DNA from: Paraspadella gotoi | Taxonomy: Eukaryota > Chaetognatha | Length of the DNA stretch: 64,000 nucleotides | Reading direction: 5' to 3' | Assembly: GCA_051294375.1 (NCBI GenBank) | Contig: CM119267.1 | Location: forward strand, 1,356,962-1,420,961 | Shown here: positions 21,887-32,400 of the stretch, in pieces | Layout: each line of letters opens with the position of its first letter | Numbering within the stretch: position 1 is the first letter of the stretch | The notes under the pieces: generated by a model | The model's database searches: none | What the model was told of the DNA's origin: nothing | Seen by the model: only the letters and a program-made list of their open reading frames with translations | Made by a program: the position numbers and the translations under genes

Positions 21887-22201
21887 GCTTTCAGTCTATC
21901 TTCTCTCAACATGAGCAAATCCAATGCATCTTTCTCAGACCTAACTGGATTTCCCATAAACTCTTTAAACGATCAAGTGTCTCCACTAGAGCTAAAGCCT
22001 CGTCTTAGCAGGAGCGGTTCCAGTCACTCTTGGCAGGAACGGAATTCTTTGCTCCAGTGGAAAGAAAGGCATCTGGAATCGATGCAGCTCGTTCAAGTCT
22101 TCGGAGAATCTTTGCCGCAACTCGTGCTACAGACTGCAGCAATGTTCGTTGACTGGACGAGCGGGACTCAGAGTCAATGCTTTCCGGGTGAGATGAGTGA
22201 G

Positions 22202-22248
<47 letters not shown>

Positions 22249-25200
22249 TCTCTCTCCCTCAATCCATATTTCCAGATTTAACCACCCCCGCGTCAATCAC
22301 CAACTTCCTCCAAATGCTCCCGGGAAAAGAAAATCTGACCACACTTCATCTCCTCTCCTCCTCCTCCTCTTCCTCCTCCCCCACAAATTGGACCACGGCG
22401 CCCACTTCTACCCACTGCGCCTGCCTCGTCGACGTTGGCACGCCCACGGACGCCCGACGTCACAGCGTCTCCTGCTTTTGGACAATCGAAGATCCTTTCC
22501 GTTTGGTGTCGTTGGCGTCGTCTACTTTTTCCGTGGCGTGGGCGGTGGCGCGATTCGGGGTGGTGCCAGTTGTGGGCGTCACGCCGGAAAAGGGCGTGGC
22601 ATCCCGGCGACATCTTTCTTTCTTTCGGCGTCACGGCGCCGTTTTTCTTCTTTTCTCTTCGATGTCGTCAGTCATTATCGGCGTCGTCGTTTCTCTCTTC
22701 TTTGTTCTCTCGTCGGCGTTAAAATTCACACCACTCTTTCTACTCCTCTTGCCGCTCGTGGCGCTGCGAGCGGCGACGCCGGAAACGCTGGCGCGAATGT
22801 GGCGCCGAACCGTGGCGGCGCTGACCGACGGCGCCGGGACGAAAAGATCGACTCCGGCGCCTTCCCCTTCATCCTCCTCTTTCTCTCCGCTGTGGCGCAC
22901 CTTCTGGGTTTGTAGTGATTTAATCTCATTTGCATATTGTAGTATTTCGATTGAGTGTTGATAGATTTTTGTTTACCAATGTCTAATCTTGTTTAATGGG
23001 TATTTATCACTACGTTAAACTAATTGTTAATTTCTTATTTTTGCAGCTAAATTTGAAATATAAAGTGACTCTTGTTTATCAATCTCCTTTAGGTCTCCTT
23101 CCAACCCATCGTCGTCGGCGTCGTTCTTGCGGCCGACGCGCTCTTCCAAGACTCGATCAAAATACGCCTGCACACATTCCACTCGCCCGTCGATTGGGCG
23201 CCACTCGGTCGAGATCCCTCGCCGAGGGTGTTGGTTTGGGGAGACTGGTCTGCGAAAGAGTTGGAAGGGAGGAAGGAAGTCGGCGAAGAAGGTGGAAGGT
23301 TCTCTCTTTGTTTTAAACCCGAGGGTTGGATCGACGAGGCAAAGTGGACGAGCATCTCAAAGAATATGTACGGGTCGTTAATGGAGGACGAGAATAAGGT
23401 AATGTGAAGCTATGAAGTAAGTTTAATATATTATTATACAATAAACGTAAGACGTTGTACAAGACCTCTTCCTCCTTCTCTTCTCCTCTTCCCCCTTCTA
23501 CTTTTCCTTTTTTTCTTCCTCCTTCCTCCAGTGCTCCTCTTCCTCCCCTCGTTCCTCCGACAGCTTTCAACTCCGCGTCGGCAACTACCTTCTGCTCCGG
23601 CCGCCGACGCAAATCGCCGACTCGTTGATCGCTGTAGATTTCGTCTTCGCCGTCGTCTTTGCCTTCGCCTTCGTCGTCACCGACTACCGCCTGGACGCCC
23701 GACACCGCCGTCTGCATATCCGTCTGCTGTCGTTGCTGCTGGCTGCTCCGGCAACGCTGCTGGCGCTGCGACTCGGCGTCGACGCGGCGTACTCTGCCGC
23801 GTCGCAGTCGTTTCGACATCTCGCCGGAAATTGGAACCGTGAGGTTGTACATTTTACGGGGCACTATTTCCGAAGGCACCACATTTCAGTTCTTAATCCT
23901 TGAACTTAATTTCAACCATAATAACTAACTCTAAAGCCAAATCCTTAGCCTTAACCTAAACTAACTAATCATATCCCTCAACCAAATCCCTAACTATTTC
24001 TTAACCTAAGCAAATTCCAGGTCTGTGGTCGCCCAACTTGCTCGATGCGCTATGCTGGTCCCTGCGATGCGAACCCAACCCCGCGTATATGCGCTGCGTA
24101 TGATGCCGCCGCCGATGCCTTTGCCTCCATCGAGAGTCTCGACGCTGTGGCATCAAAAGCAGTGACGCCGGCATCTCATCTCATTGCCGCTTTAGCGCTG
24201 GGAGCATTATGGCTAACCCAGCGGCGGCGGTGCGGTGTCATTCTATTCACTGTAGCAGCAGTAGTGGCGGCACTGCCCTATCTCGTGCTTAACGCCGCAT
24301 GGAGAGCAGCGCCCACAATGATGACAATGACGACTACAATAACGACGATGGAGAGAAGAATCATAGAAAATTCAAAAAAATTGATGGATAAAATGGAGGA
24401 TATAAAGTTAATGCTGGAGGAAAAGATAGAATCGTTGGAAAAGATATTGATGCAGTACAAAGAAGATATCGGATCTTTTCAAACTATGTGCATCGAAGGT
24501 AAATATAAGTTGGAAAAATGAGAAAGGTTAAAGGTAGGTTCTGACTAGTCTCTCATCAGGTAAAAGAGGTAAGAAAAAGTAGTTAAATAAGTTTGAAGTA
24601 TAATTATAGTGGTTATAAACAAAATATATTTCCAAAATAAGAGATAGAGGGAGGGAGGTGTCTTGTACCCCAATGTGTGGGTTGAACGCCACTGGACTAA
24701 AACACCTGGCTCTGGCTCGCGGGTTGCAGAAAGGATGAGTAGGAGAGGATAAAAATTAAAATCCTTATCTTTAACCCCTCATCTTTAAACTTTGAAACTT
24801 AGTACTAAATTAATCCTGAAATGGGCCGGTTTTGAAACATAAGGCCCGCTATTCTCACCCCCAACTTCACATCAGCTCCACCAATCAGCTGTCTCCCCAA
24901 CCCTCATGAAATCCTTCAGAGATTTGCGAACTCAAGAAACAATCCCAAGGTCAAGTGCTTCCAGAGACGGATCGCGCCTTCAGCGAGGGAGGCGTCGTCG
25001 ACATTCTCGCCCACAACGTCGTCGTCGACTCGACCCTCGCTCCCTTCGTCCAATGCGTGGAGACTCTGGAGGCATCGAGACTCTTTGCTCGGCGCTGGTG
25101 GACGATCCACTGGGAGACGGCGCTGGGTCTCAGCTTGGCGCCGCTGATGATCTTGGGCATCGCAAGATGCCTCGCACCGGGAAGGGCGGAGCCAGCACCG

Positions 25201-28179
25201 GAGGAGTCTCTGACGGAAGAATCCCGGGGCGAAGGAGGAAGAGGAGGAGGAAGAAGAAGGTATCCTCCTCTCCGCCTCCTCTTCCTCCTCCTTCTCTTCC
25301 TCTTCTTCCCACTTTTAACGGAGAAGACGAAATCGTCTTTGTCAACGGCGATCGTCGCACGAGAGCCCAAGGACGAACTTGACACGTTCGCCGTAGCGAT
25401 GGAGGAATGTTGGAAAAGAGTAGGAGATGGAAAAGGAGGAAATGGGAAGAAAAGAGACGAAGCGAGTGATATCGTTGACTCGGATCCAACAATTTTTGAT
25501 GATTCATCCTCAGATAGAGAAATAACTTACCCCGAATTCCTTAATCCGAAGCTTTTTCCTCCCGGTTTTCCTTTGGTAGTCTCTAACTTTGACGAGTCTT
25601 CCTCTGCCTCTTCCATCTCTTCCCCGAATCATCCCATCTCTTCCCCGAATAATCCCATCTCTTCCCCCAATCTTCCCATCTCTTCCCCCAATCTTCCCAT
25701 TTCTATTTCCAATCTTCCCATCGCCTCCCCGAGTCATCCCATCTCTTCCCCGAATCTTCCCATCTCTTCCCCCAATCTTCCCATTTCTATTTCCAATCTT
25801 CCCATCTCTTCCCCCTCTTTTCCCACATCCCCTTTCATCTCCGCCTTTAACGACACCGAAATCTTCCGCCTTCGAGATCTCCAACGACTTCGTCAAAAAT
25901 CTCTTCGCTTCTGCGACCGATTGCACGGGTTCGACCTCTTGGCGCCAGCGGTGGCGTTGTTTCTCTATCTCTGCGTCAAGGCGTTGGCGTAGAACCGTGC
26001 CAGCGTTGGTAGTTTTCATTACTTTGTGTTGACGTTGGTATGACAATGGGAGAATTGGCAATTTTATCATTGTATTTAGATTTTTACGCAACGCTTATTT
26101 TGTCTCTATTAGAGTAATGATCAATGTTTTTTTTGCAATATCGCAGCATACCTATTGATTGAATGTTGTTAGGCTTTGCTATCTGTTTCAAAAACTTTTT
26201 TTTCAATAGATGTGCTCTTTCTTCTATTCTAAATGTTTTCTTGAAATTTAAACATATGATAATAATAATAATCTTCTGTTATATATGTTATGTTATATGT
26301 TATATATTTATGCTGTTTATTTTAATCATAATGTTTGTATCACAATTTCCTTGCAACCCAACAAAATTAAATACTCCTCAGAAACCACATCGAAACCCCA
26401 CAAAACCACATTTGACCACATTACGAATTCAGCACCATAAGTCGATTTATCTCAAAGAAAAATCACATGACCAAACTCAAGATAAACTTCGTCTTATGTG
26501 TTTAGCAAATGACCTTCTGAAACTCGATCATTACGAAATTCCTACAACAAATATAAAAATTATCCAATCATTTAATAAATAAGCTATCTTGCCCCAAACT
26601 TTGGACAGGCTTTGGTGGTTTATGCCTCTATCACTCTTACAAAATAATGACATAGCAGATCCTTGCAAGCTTGTGACTCATAATTGGGTGACCTTTCAGA
26701 CCCAAAACCGACCTAGACTCATGATCACACGACCTTCCAGACCCCAAATTCGTGTGGTCACGTGACCCATAACTTACCCAGTTTCCTCATCCTCGATTTT
26801 CGAGAGAAAAGTGAAGGAAAACTTTGGAAAATCTTTGAATTTTTTGAGGAAGCGGCTCTGCCATTGGAGGACGCCTTCCACGGCCTCTGATTGGCTGGTT
26901 TGACAGGAGATACGTTCTGTTGTGTCTGGGAAGAGAGAGAGGGGGAGAGAGGGAGGGAGAGAGGGGTAGAGAGGGAGGGAGGGAGAGAAATGGAGGCAGG
27001 GAGAGAGAGAGAGAGAGAAAGGGATAAGAAAAGGAAAGAAATGATAGAGAGATTGAGAGATGAAGTAGAAAAGAAGTTGAGTGTAAAAAAGAGATTGAAA
27101 ATGGAGGAGAAAGAATTTAATTTGATGGGATGCACGTGTTTAAAAAGTATTTATTACATACTATTTTACAAATTTACTAATCTCAGCTTTGCATGAAAAC
27201 TCATTGATTAAAGACAATTTGAATGTCTTTTTTATTGAATTTGTATTCTTACCGTTTTGTAATATAGATATTGAGTTTTTTTGTTAAATAATAAGTTCGC
27301 TTCCGATTTAATGTTGATTGTTTAACCATCTATTAATTTAACTTTATTTTACATATAAAAGAAATCACTGACAACTTTGTAAGATTAGATTAAAACGACG
27401 GATTCAGTGATAGATTAAGTGATAAATTTTCTGACAGATTTGATGATAGATTGAGTCTCTCACCAAAAGCCATTGAGCGCCAATCGGGCGAGTCGTATTC
27501 AAATAGAAAGTCGGCGTCGGGAGGATGAAAAATGGACAAGAGATGACGGTGATGAGATTCCGTTAGCCTTTTGTCTACAGCGAAACTCGTCAAGTAACCA
27601 GCGCTAAGGAAGAAAACAAAATTAAATCAAGAGAAATAATCAAATGGAAAAAAGTTAAAAAAAAGAATAATGTAATGTTTATAAATTCTGAAACTAAGTG
27701 GATACTTCTAGTAAGATAAATAATTGATTTTTAATTTTATTTAAAATTTTCAGAATGGTGACTTTTGTTTGACTTTGAAGCGCTAGAGGACGCTAGCGTG
27801 AAATTAGCGGTGAACTTATGCAATGCCCGACTACATAATGTTTAAAATAGTTGATAGATCATTAGAGTTACTTTAAAGAGAAAAAAAATTGTTTATGTAT
27901 GTTTGCTGTAAATAAACTACTGTAAATGGCTGCTTAGAAACTAATTCTCTTTTTTGTACTGATTACTTCTTCTCTCCACAATTTAACTTTCCTAAAATCA
28001 AACTTACCAATTCTCCCTCGCCACCGATCCTCACCTTCCAAACTCTTTGTCCAGAGTCTCGTATTCTGACCAAACGTTGTGCGATGTAAAGGCGGCGCTA
28101 GCGTCGTGAAACTCGAAATCTTTTCCGGACAAAAGGCTAACGAGGTTGGCGAGAGTCCCGTCCGCGGTTCGAACGTAGC
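9918..28179 (-). CDS. DUF229 protein (sulfatase/phosphatase-like), 5' exons missing
   Basis: Minus-strand exons from 5' to 3' are 28179-28035, 27603-27464, 26925-26778, 19203-19038, 18723-18343, 17653-17469, 17325-17135 and 10085-9918 (stop). Phases agree at every join except for one indel. The roughly 507 aa follow the DUF229 (PF02995) order: [85 protein letters not shown] with SHWCPC, and [15 protein letters not shown]. The family belongs to the alkaline phosphatase/sulfatase fold, but its substrate is unknown. The usual SDHG metal-site motif is SDKG here. Exon 18723-18343 needs one base fewer near 18703-18705 to stay in frame. Long low-complexity insertions (poly-Ser, Glu-rich, C-terminal poly-Gly) break the domain. 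Introns hold a provirus and an oppositely oriented gene. The N-terminal 150-200 residues are not found; gap 28199-28208 and the second provirus lie where they should be. Confidence 0.8.
10148..10255 (+). repeat. Dispersed repeat copy and left flank of provirus 1
   Basis: About 10148-10228 matches the family defined by TAAGCTATCTTGCCCCTGAC and CTTTGGACA, also seen near 17995, 26545 and 47325, and reversed near 45525 and 58490. It passes into a GTTGACCAAATTATGC-like minisatellite, which the provirus interrupts at 10256. Confidence 0.7.
10256..10768 (-). repeat. 3' LTR of provirus 1
   Basis: The 513-bp LTR begins TGTGGCG and ends CCTACA on the plus strand and pairs with 15535-16049. Its inner edge abuts a run of C (polypurine tract on the element strand) at 10769-10776. 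Confidence 0.92.
10769..10777 (-). other. Polypurine tract of provirus 1
   Basis: On the element strand a run of seven G followed by A sits immediately before the LTR start TGTAGG. Provirus 2 has the same tract at 32902-32909. Confidence 0.8.
10790..14335 (-). pseudogene. Broken pol of provirus 1 (PR-RT-RNaseH-IN)
   Basis: Fragments on the minus strand match the pol of provirus 2 throughout: protease VDGGALLSL (about 14190), reverse transcriptase segments [20 protein letters not shown] (about 13500) and [19 protein letters not shown] (about 13350), RNase H TLYTDHNE (about 12680), and integrase pieces down to about 11650. At least eight frame changes separate them. The protease motif is Asp-Gly-Gly instead of the usual Asp-Thr/Ser-Gly. 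The 3' part (10790-11600) is poorly conserved. Confidence 0.85.
14310..15530 (-). pseudogene. Broken gag of provirus 1
   Basis: Minus-strand fragments align with the Gag of provirus 2: [26 protein letters not shown], and near the end [12 protein letters not shown], the start of the CX2HX9CX3C box. Several frameshifts split the frame. Confidence 0.8.
14329..14335 (-). promoter_or_regulatory. Slippery heptamer GGGAAAC at the gag-pol junction of provirus 1
   Basis: On the element strand GGGAAAC is followed closely by a GC-rich segment (GGCGGGCCGGCGACGG). The same heptamer at the same relative place in provirus 2 lies in the correct frame for a -1 shift. Confidence 0.6.
15521..15533 (-). other. 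Primer-binding site of provirus 1, tRNA-Trp-like
   Basis: One base inside the 5' LTR on the element strand lies TGGTGAAACCCGA. It matches the complement of the tRNA-Trp 3' end (TGGTGACCCCGAC) apart from two positions. A tRNA-Trp primer is known for the CsRn1 group. Confidence 0.65.
15535..16049 (-). repeat. 5' LTR of provirus 1
   Basis: This 515-bp direct repeat of 10256-10768 has the same ends and differs mostly by one-base insertions or deletions in A and T runs. Confidence 0.92.
16050..16255 (+). repeat. Minisatellite GTTGACCAAATTATGCAA, right flank of provirus 1
   Basis: About ten degenerate 18-20 bp units of the form AGTTGACCAAATTATGCA follow the provirus. The left flank carries the same unit, so the provirus split an existing array. 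A reversed array of the same unit is at 58725-59125. Confidence 0.85.
16256..17134. other. DUF229 intron sequence
   Basis: This is AT-rich intron. It contains an AATGAATAAATA-type simple repeat (16735-16930) and a patch of mixed composition at 16490-16680 with no supported exon. Confidence 0.5.
17388..17455. repeat. (TC)n in a DUF229 intron
   Basis: A pure TC tract of about 68 bp (GA on the gene strand) lies between the exons at 17469-17653 and 17135-17325, about 13 bp from the donor at 17468. Confidence 0.95.
17995..18290 (+). repeat. Dispersed repeat family 1, longest copy
   Basis: This copy contains ATTGGTACAATCAATATTAA, TAAGCTATCTTGCCCCTGAC, TTTGGACAGGCTTTGGTGG and TTTCAATCAAGACTCTCTCA. 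The inverse of the whole order is found at about 58380-58615, so the unit is about 250-300 bp. No coding capacity is visible; it is probably a SINE- or MITE-like element. Confidence 0.75.
20455..25992 (+). CDS. XK-related multi-pass membrane fusion protein, paralog B (8 exons)
   Basis: Exons are 20455-20833, 21250-21664, 21895-22187, 22276-22907, 23093-23398, 23532-23843, 24021-24498 and 24920-25992. They sum to 3888 nt, about 1295 aa; exon 3 could instead begin at 22009 in the same frame. The N-terminus is a repeat rich in AQSGAPQ and SVASHAQ. The XK-related part shows [37 protein letters not shown] and [20 protein letters not shown]. The C-terminal half matches paralog A: WGDWS and [22 protein letters not shown] with two helices, GNWNREVCGRPTC, a helix pair, a coiled coil (residues about 890-950), [17 protein letters not shown], a Pro/Ser repeat of about 75 residues, and a final NDTEIFRL to [13 protein letters not shown] segment. 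The gene lies on the strand opposite DUF229 and entirely within one of its introns (19204-26777). Phospholipid scrambling is a family-based inference for the N-terminal half only. Confidence 0.82.
20515..20730 (+). repeat. 18/36-bp coding repeat at the N-terminus of paralog B
   Basis: Tandem units around CCCAATCAGGCGCTCCCC encode AQSGAPQ-like peptides in exon 1, giving a Gln/Ser/Ala-rich segment of about 70 residues before the first membrane helix. Confidence 0.85.
21210..21260 (+). repeat. Duplicated splice acceptor before exon 2 of paralog B
   Basis: The segment AAAAGGTTACGCCTCCTCTC occurs twice about 37 bp apart. The second copy is the exon 2 start used in the model (AG at 21248-21249). 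The first has the same AG/GTTACGCC context. Confidence 0.65.
21665..21894 (+). repeat. Duplicated (CTAT)n with repeated splice donor, intron 2 of paralog B
   Basis: The intron is two near-identical units of about 118 bp. Each starts from the exon end (TCTCGACAG/GTGAATAGTAAAG), runs through about 20 CTAT tetranucleotides and ends CTAGCTTTCAGTCTRTC. The second TTTCAG/T is the acceptor used in the exon 3 model. Confidence 0.9.
22202..22262. repeat. (TC)n in intron 3 of paralog B
   Basis: A TC tract of about 58 bp ends 13 bp before the acceptor of exon 4 at 22274-22275 and acts as its polypyrimidine tract. Confidence 0.9.
25612..25830 (+). repeat. 24-bp coding repeat (SSPNLPIS)n in paralog B
   Basis: About nine units encode SSPNLPIS or SISNLPIS variants in the last exon, between two conserved segments. 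Paralog A lacks it. Confidence 0.88.
26545..26670 (+). repeat. Dispersed repeat family 1 copy
   Basis: Shows AATAAGCTATCTTGCCCCAA, CTTTGGACAGGCTTTGGTGG and CTATCACTCTTACAA. It lies in the DUF229 intron downstream of nested paralog B. Confidence 0.75.
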
Positions 28180-28198
28180 CTGAGAAGGGAGATATTAA

Positions 28199-28208
28199 NN
28201 NNNNNNNN
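28199..28208. other. Assembly gap (10 N)
   Basis: Ten N lie exactly where the 5' LTR and the first half of the primer site of provirus 2 should be. The sequence resumes with ACCCGACATTCG, the inner part of the primer-site region seen in provirus 1. Confidence 0.95.
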
Positions 28209-28309
28209 ACCCGACATTCGAACTTTCAGCGCCTCTCTAACCCACCGAGGCGCTCACCAACCTTCACACGACCTCGGGCCGGCGCCGCGCCACCGGAAAC
28301 TGCCGATAA

Positions 28310-29458
28310 ATGCCGCCGCCCGTAACAGGCGCCACAACCAGGTCCCAGGCAGCCTCCTTACGCGCCCCAGCGCCGCGTGTACACGGCGGCCGCTTGTCGC
28401 CGACGCCGTGCTTAAACGACGAAGAGGTTGAAGCGCCAAGAAAGCAACCAACTCCACAGAGCGCCGGCGCCTTCGTTTTTCCTTCGATCGACCAGGAGAC
28501 CCTCGTCGACGCTACTACCGCTCGCGTAACAATGGCAGAAGCACCGCCGACCCAAGCTGAAGTTGACGCCCTCAGAGCGGCCCTCGACGCCGCGATGGCG
28601 GCAACTCGCGCCGCCCAAGACGCCCTCTCTAGAGCGGACAAGCCCAAAAAACCGGACCTGCCCACTTTCGACAAAGAAAATATAGAGATTTGGATAAGGA
28701 GGGTGGAGTCCGCCTATATCCGGGCCAGAGTCGTCAATGCTAAAGATAAATTCGCTTTTCTCGAGGCGAAAATCTCAGTCGATGTGGATCCAAGGATCAA
28801 CGCCTTTTTATACGGCGACCCTTCAGAGATGAGATGGACGGCTTTCATCGAGTACCTGCGTACAGAATACGGCCTGACAAAACGTCGACAAGCCGAGACC
28901 ATCCTCGACGCCAAAATAACGCGCGACGAAATGAAGCCATCGCAACACCTCGCCAGATTGGTTGAGAAGACCTCAACTGTCACCATCGACGACTTATTGA
29001 AGGAGTTGGTCATTCGAGGACTCCCGACGACAGTCCGCGCCAATGTCATTGACCGCGCCGAACCTTTGACCGCGGCTGAATTCGCCGCCATAGCGGATAA
29101 ACATTTCGACGCTGCAGGAAAGCCTCTTCACCAGAGCGCCACTCACTCTATCAATGCAGTTGCCCGCGAAGCAGACGAATTCGACTCAGGGGAAGAAGAG
29201 GATCCTCCAGAGATTAACGCCGTTAACAGACGTCGCGAAAATCGTTTCCAGCACTCCCAAAGACGAAACCAACCTTCAGGCACCATTAGACCGCATCCTC
29301 CAAAGCAAGATGGAACTGCCACCCCTAAGCTCAGGCAGGTGTGCCAATTCCACGCCAAATATGGTGATGCCGCCTATCGCTGCGAGAAAGGCTGTGACCG
29401 CTACGGGGAGAAGCGCCCAAATAAGCAGGGAAACGGACAGGCGGGCCGGCGCCGGTGA
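28310..29458 (+). CDS. gag: Gag polyprotein, provirus 2
   Basis: The ORF is 382 aa from the first ATG, but the start conserved with provirus 1 is the ATG of [14 protein letters not shown] at 28531. The core contains [18 protein letters not shown] and QHLARLVEKTSTVTIDDLLK, as in Gag of gypsy-type elements. The C-terminus carries CQFHAKYGDAAYRCEKGC, that is CX2HX9CX3C. This is the unusual nucleic-acid binding box of the CsRn1 group and replaces the common CCHC knuckle. The role is packaging of element RNA into cytoplasmic particles. The stop lies 22 bases after a GGGAAAC heptamer that would shift ribosomes into pol. Confidence 0.88.
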   Translation: MPPPVTGATTRSQAASLRAPAPRVHGGRLSPTPCLNDEEVEAPRKQPTPQSAGAFVFPSIDQETLVDATTARVTMAEAPPTQAEVDALRAALDAAMAATRAAQDALSRADKPKKPDLPTFDKENIEIWIRRVESAYIRARVVNAKDKFAFLEAKISVDVDPRINAFLYGDPSEMRWTAFIEYLRTEYGLTKRRQAETILDAKITRDEMKPSQHLARLVEKTSTVTIDDLLKELVIRGLPTTVRANVIDRAEPLTAAEFAAIADKHFDAAGKPLHQSATHSINAVAREADEFDSGEEEDPPEINAVNRRRENRFQHSQRRNQPSGTIRPHPPKQDGTATPKLRQVCQFHAKYGDAAYRCEKGCDRYGEKRPNKQGNGQAGRRR

Positions 29459-32400
29459 ACGCCGTGCCACGCCAACTTGGAACTTCACCGGTCAACAATT
29501 ATTTGCTTCATGTCATTGACGCCAGCGACGGGCGTGCTTGGCCGGTTGATGGCGGAGCAATGCTTTCATTGATTCCACCAACTCCAGAACAGCGAGCTGC
29601 AGGCACCAAAGGTCCGCAACTTCAAGCCGCAAATGGAACGCCAATAGCATGTTTTGGGACGACGGAAAGGCGCATAACTCTGGGCCCACGCATATTTCCC
29701 TTCGAAGTTCTGATCGCGGATGTGACACAAAGTATATTGGGCGCCGATTTTCTGGCCCAATTCTTTCTGGCGCCAAATCATCGAGATGGAATCCTTTTAG
29801 ACTTGAAGGACTATTCCACCATAGCCTGCGCACGCTCATATGGCAAAGTTCCATCTCATGTCCATTTCGTCGGCCAAGATACGCCTTACTACAAGCTCCT
29901 GGATGGTTATCCGACCCTTTCGACTCCCACCTTTGAAATTAAGGAGCCGAAACATGGAATCCGTCATCACATCGCGACAGAAGGCCGCCCATGTCAAGCC
30001 CGAGCACGACGCCTTTCACCCGAAAAGCTTGCAGTCGCAAAGGCGGAACTAGACAAAATGGTGGAGCTTGGGGTAGCCATGAGAGCCAAGAGTCCGTGGT
30101 CCTCACCACTTCATTGTGTCCCCAAGGGAGACGGCGGCTGGCGCGTGTGTGGCGATTATCGCCAACTAAATTCACAAACTATTCCCGATCGTTACCCCGT
30201 TAAACTCTTAGCAGATTTTAACGCTCAATTAGCGGGGAAGACAATATTCTCCAAGATCGATCTCCTCAAAGGTTATCACCAAATTCCTGTAGCTACAGAA
30301 GACGTCCCCAAGACGGCCGTGATAACCCCCTTTGGGCTCTATGTCTTCCTGCGCACACCCTTTGGCCTAAAAAACGCTGGCCAGGATTTCCAGCGGCTCA
30401 TGGACGAAATCCTGGGTGACTTACCACGCGTCTATGTATATCTGGACGACATACTGGTCGCAAGCGAGGACGAAGCCCAGCATCTCAAGGACCTGGAGGA
30501 AGTTTTTGAGTCACTCCAGGAAAACGGCCTCGTGGTCAACCGGAAGAAGTGCGTCCTTGGGCAGACGTCACTGGAGTTTCTCGGCTATCATGTAGATGCC
30601 AGCGGCGTCAAACCCCTTCCGCAACGAGTTGATGCACTCCGGGAGACAGCAGCGCCTACAACAGTAAAGGAGCTCCAGCGTTTCCTCGGCATGACCAACT
30701 ACTATCGACGGTTCATCCCGAGGGTCGCCCACCACGCCACCCCCCTTTACGACGCACTCAAAGGGAAGCCACGGCGCCTGGAATGGACCGACAGCTGCCA
30801 ACAAGGATTCGAAGCTGTCAAGGAGGCGCTGGCGAGAGCTGTGCTTTTACGTCATCCCAAAACCGGCGCCGCCCTCTCACTTACGACCGATGCATCGGAC
30901 CATGCCGTAGGAGCGGTTTTGGAGCAGCGAGGAGCTCATGGATGGGAACCGCTTGCATTTTTCTCTGCTAAGCTGAGCGATGCCCAACGAAAATGGCCAC
31001 CTTTTGACAGAGAACTATACGGCGCTTTCAGGGCCGTCAGGCATTTTCGTCCATGGTTAGAGGGCCGATCTTTTGTTTTATACACCGATCACATGAGTTT
31101 AATCCATGCGTTACACAAGAAGACCGAGCCCCAGACAGCAAGACAAACATATCAACTCTCAGCGATCTCCGAATTCACTACAGATATTCGTCACGTCGAG
31201 GGAAAAGCAAATGTCGTCGCTGACGCACTCTCGAGGCCAAGCGCAGCCACGCAAATCTCAGAAAAACCTCTCAGCGAGGAGAAAACGGACAATTTCGCCC
31301 TCATTGTAGCAGCAGTACAACATCAGGGCATCGATCTGCGCGAAATGGCGCGCCAGCAACCGCTCGATCGCGATTTTCAGCGTCTCCTCCAGGATCCAAA
31401 CACCGCATTACACTTCCGGAAGATCAAGCTCGGAGAGGACACAATGATTGTCGACGTCTCCAACGGACCTCCGCGCCCGTTTGTTCCCGAAGCATGGCGC
31501 CAAAAGGTCTTCAAGACAATTCATGATCTCGGACATCCTGGCATCGCCCGAACCCGCGAGGCGGTCGCCGAGAAATTCGTTTGGCCGTCAATGCGTGCAG
31601 ATGTCACTCGATGGTCGCGCGAATGCATTGCATGTCAACGTGCAAAAGTTACTCGTCACACCGTCCCGAACATTGGCGAGTTCATAGTTCCTCCACGTCG
31701 TTTTCAGCATGTACACGTGGACATAGTCACCATGCCTACATCAAACGGTTTTGCATACTTGCTCACCGCTGTAGACCGCTTCACGCGATGGCCAATGGCG
31801 ATTCCTATCAAGGACATGACCGCAACAACCGTTGCTGACGCCTTCGCACATGGGTGGGTCGCCTCTTTCGGAATACCAGCAGAAATAACTACAGATCGAG
31901 GGACCCAATTCTCGTCGACCATCTGGAAACAGTTGGCCAAGACATGGGGCTGCCAGCTCCACTTGACCACCGCCTATCATCCAGAAGCCAATGGGCTTGT
32001 TGAGAGGTTCCATCGGCGCCTTAAAGAATCGCTAATAGCCATCTCAACGGATGAGCCCAACAATTGGTTCTGGCGCCTACCCTCCGCCCTCCTTGCCATC
32101 AGGACAACAATAAAACCGGACATCGACGCATCACCAGCTCAGTTAGTCTACGGAGACGGCCTCACAGTCCCTGGCGACATTCTCTCCCCCAGTGCAACGG
32201 AAGCGGAAGAGAGAGAGGCCCGTCGACACCTCCGAGACGAGTTGCGGCTTGAGGTCGAGCGACTTCAGCCGGCGCCAACCAGCAGGCATCGAAATCCTCG
32301 CGTCCATCTGCCAAGCAACTTGGCAACGTCAACGCACGTATTCATCAGACGCGGAGGAATCAATCCAACTCTGACAGCGCCCTACCAAGGACCTTTTAAA

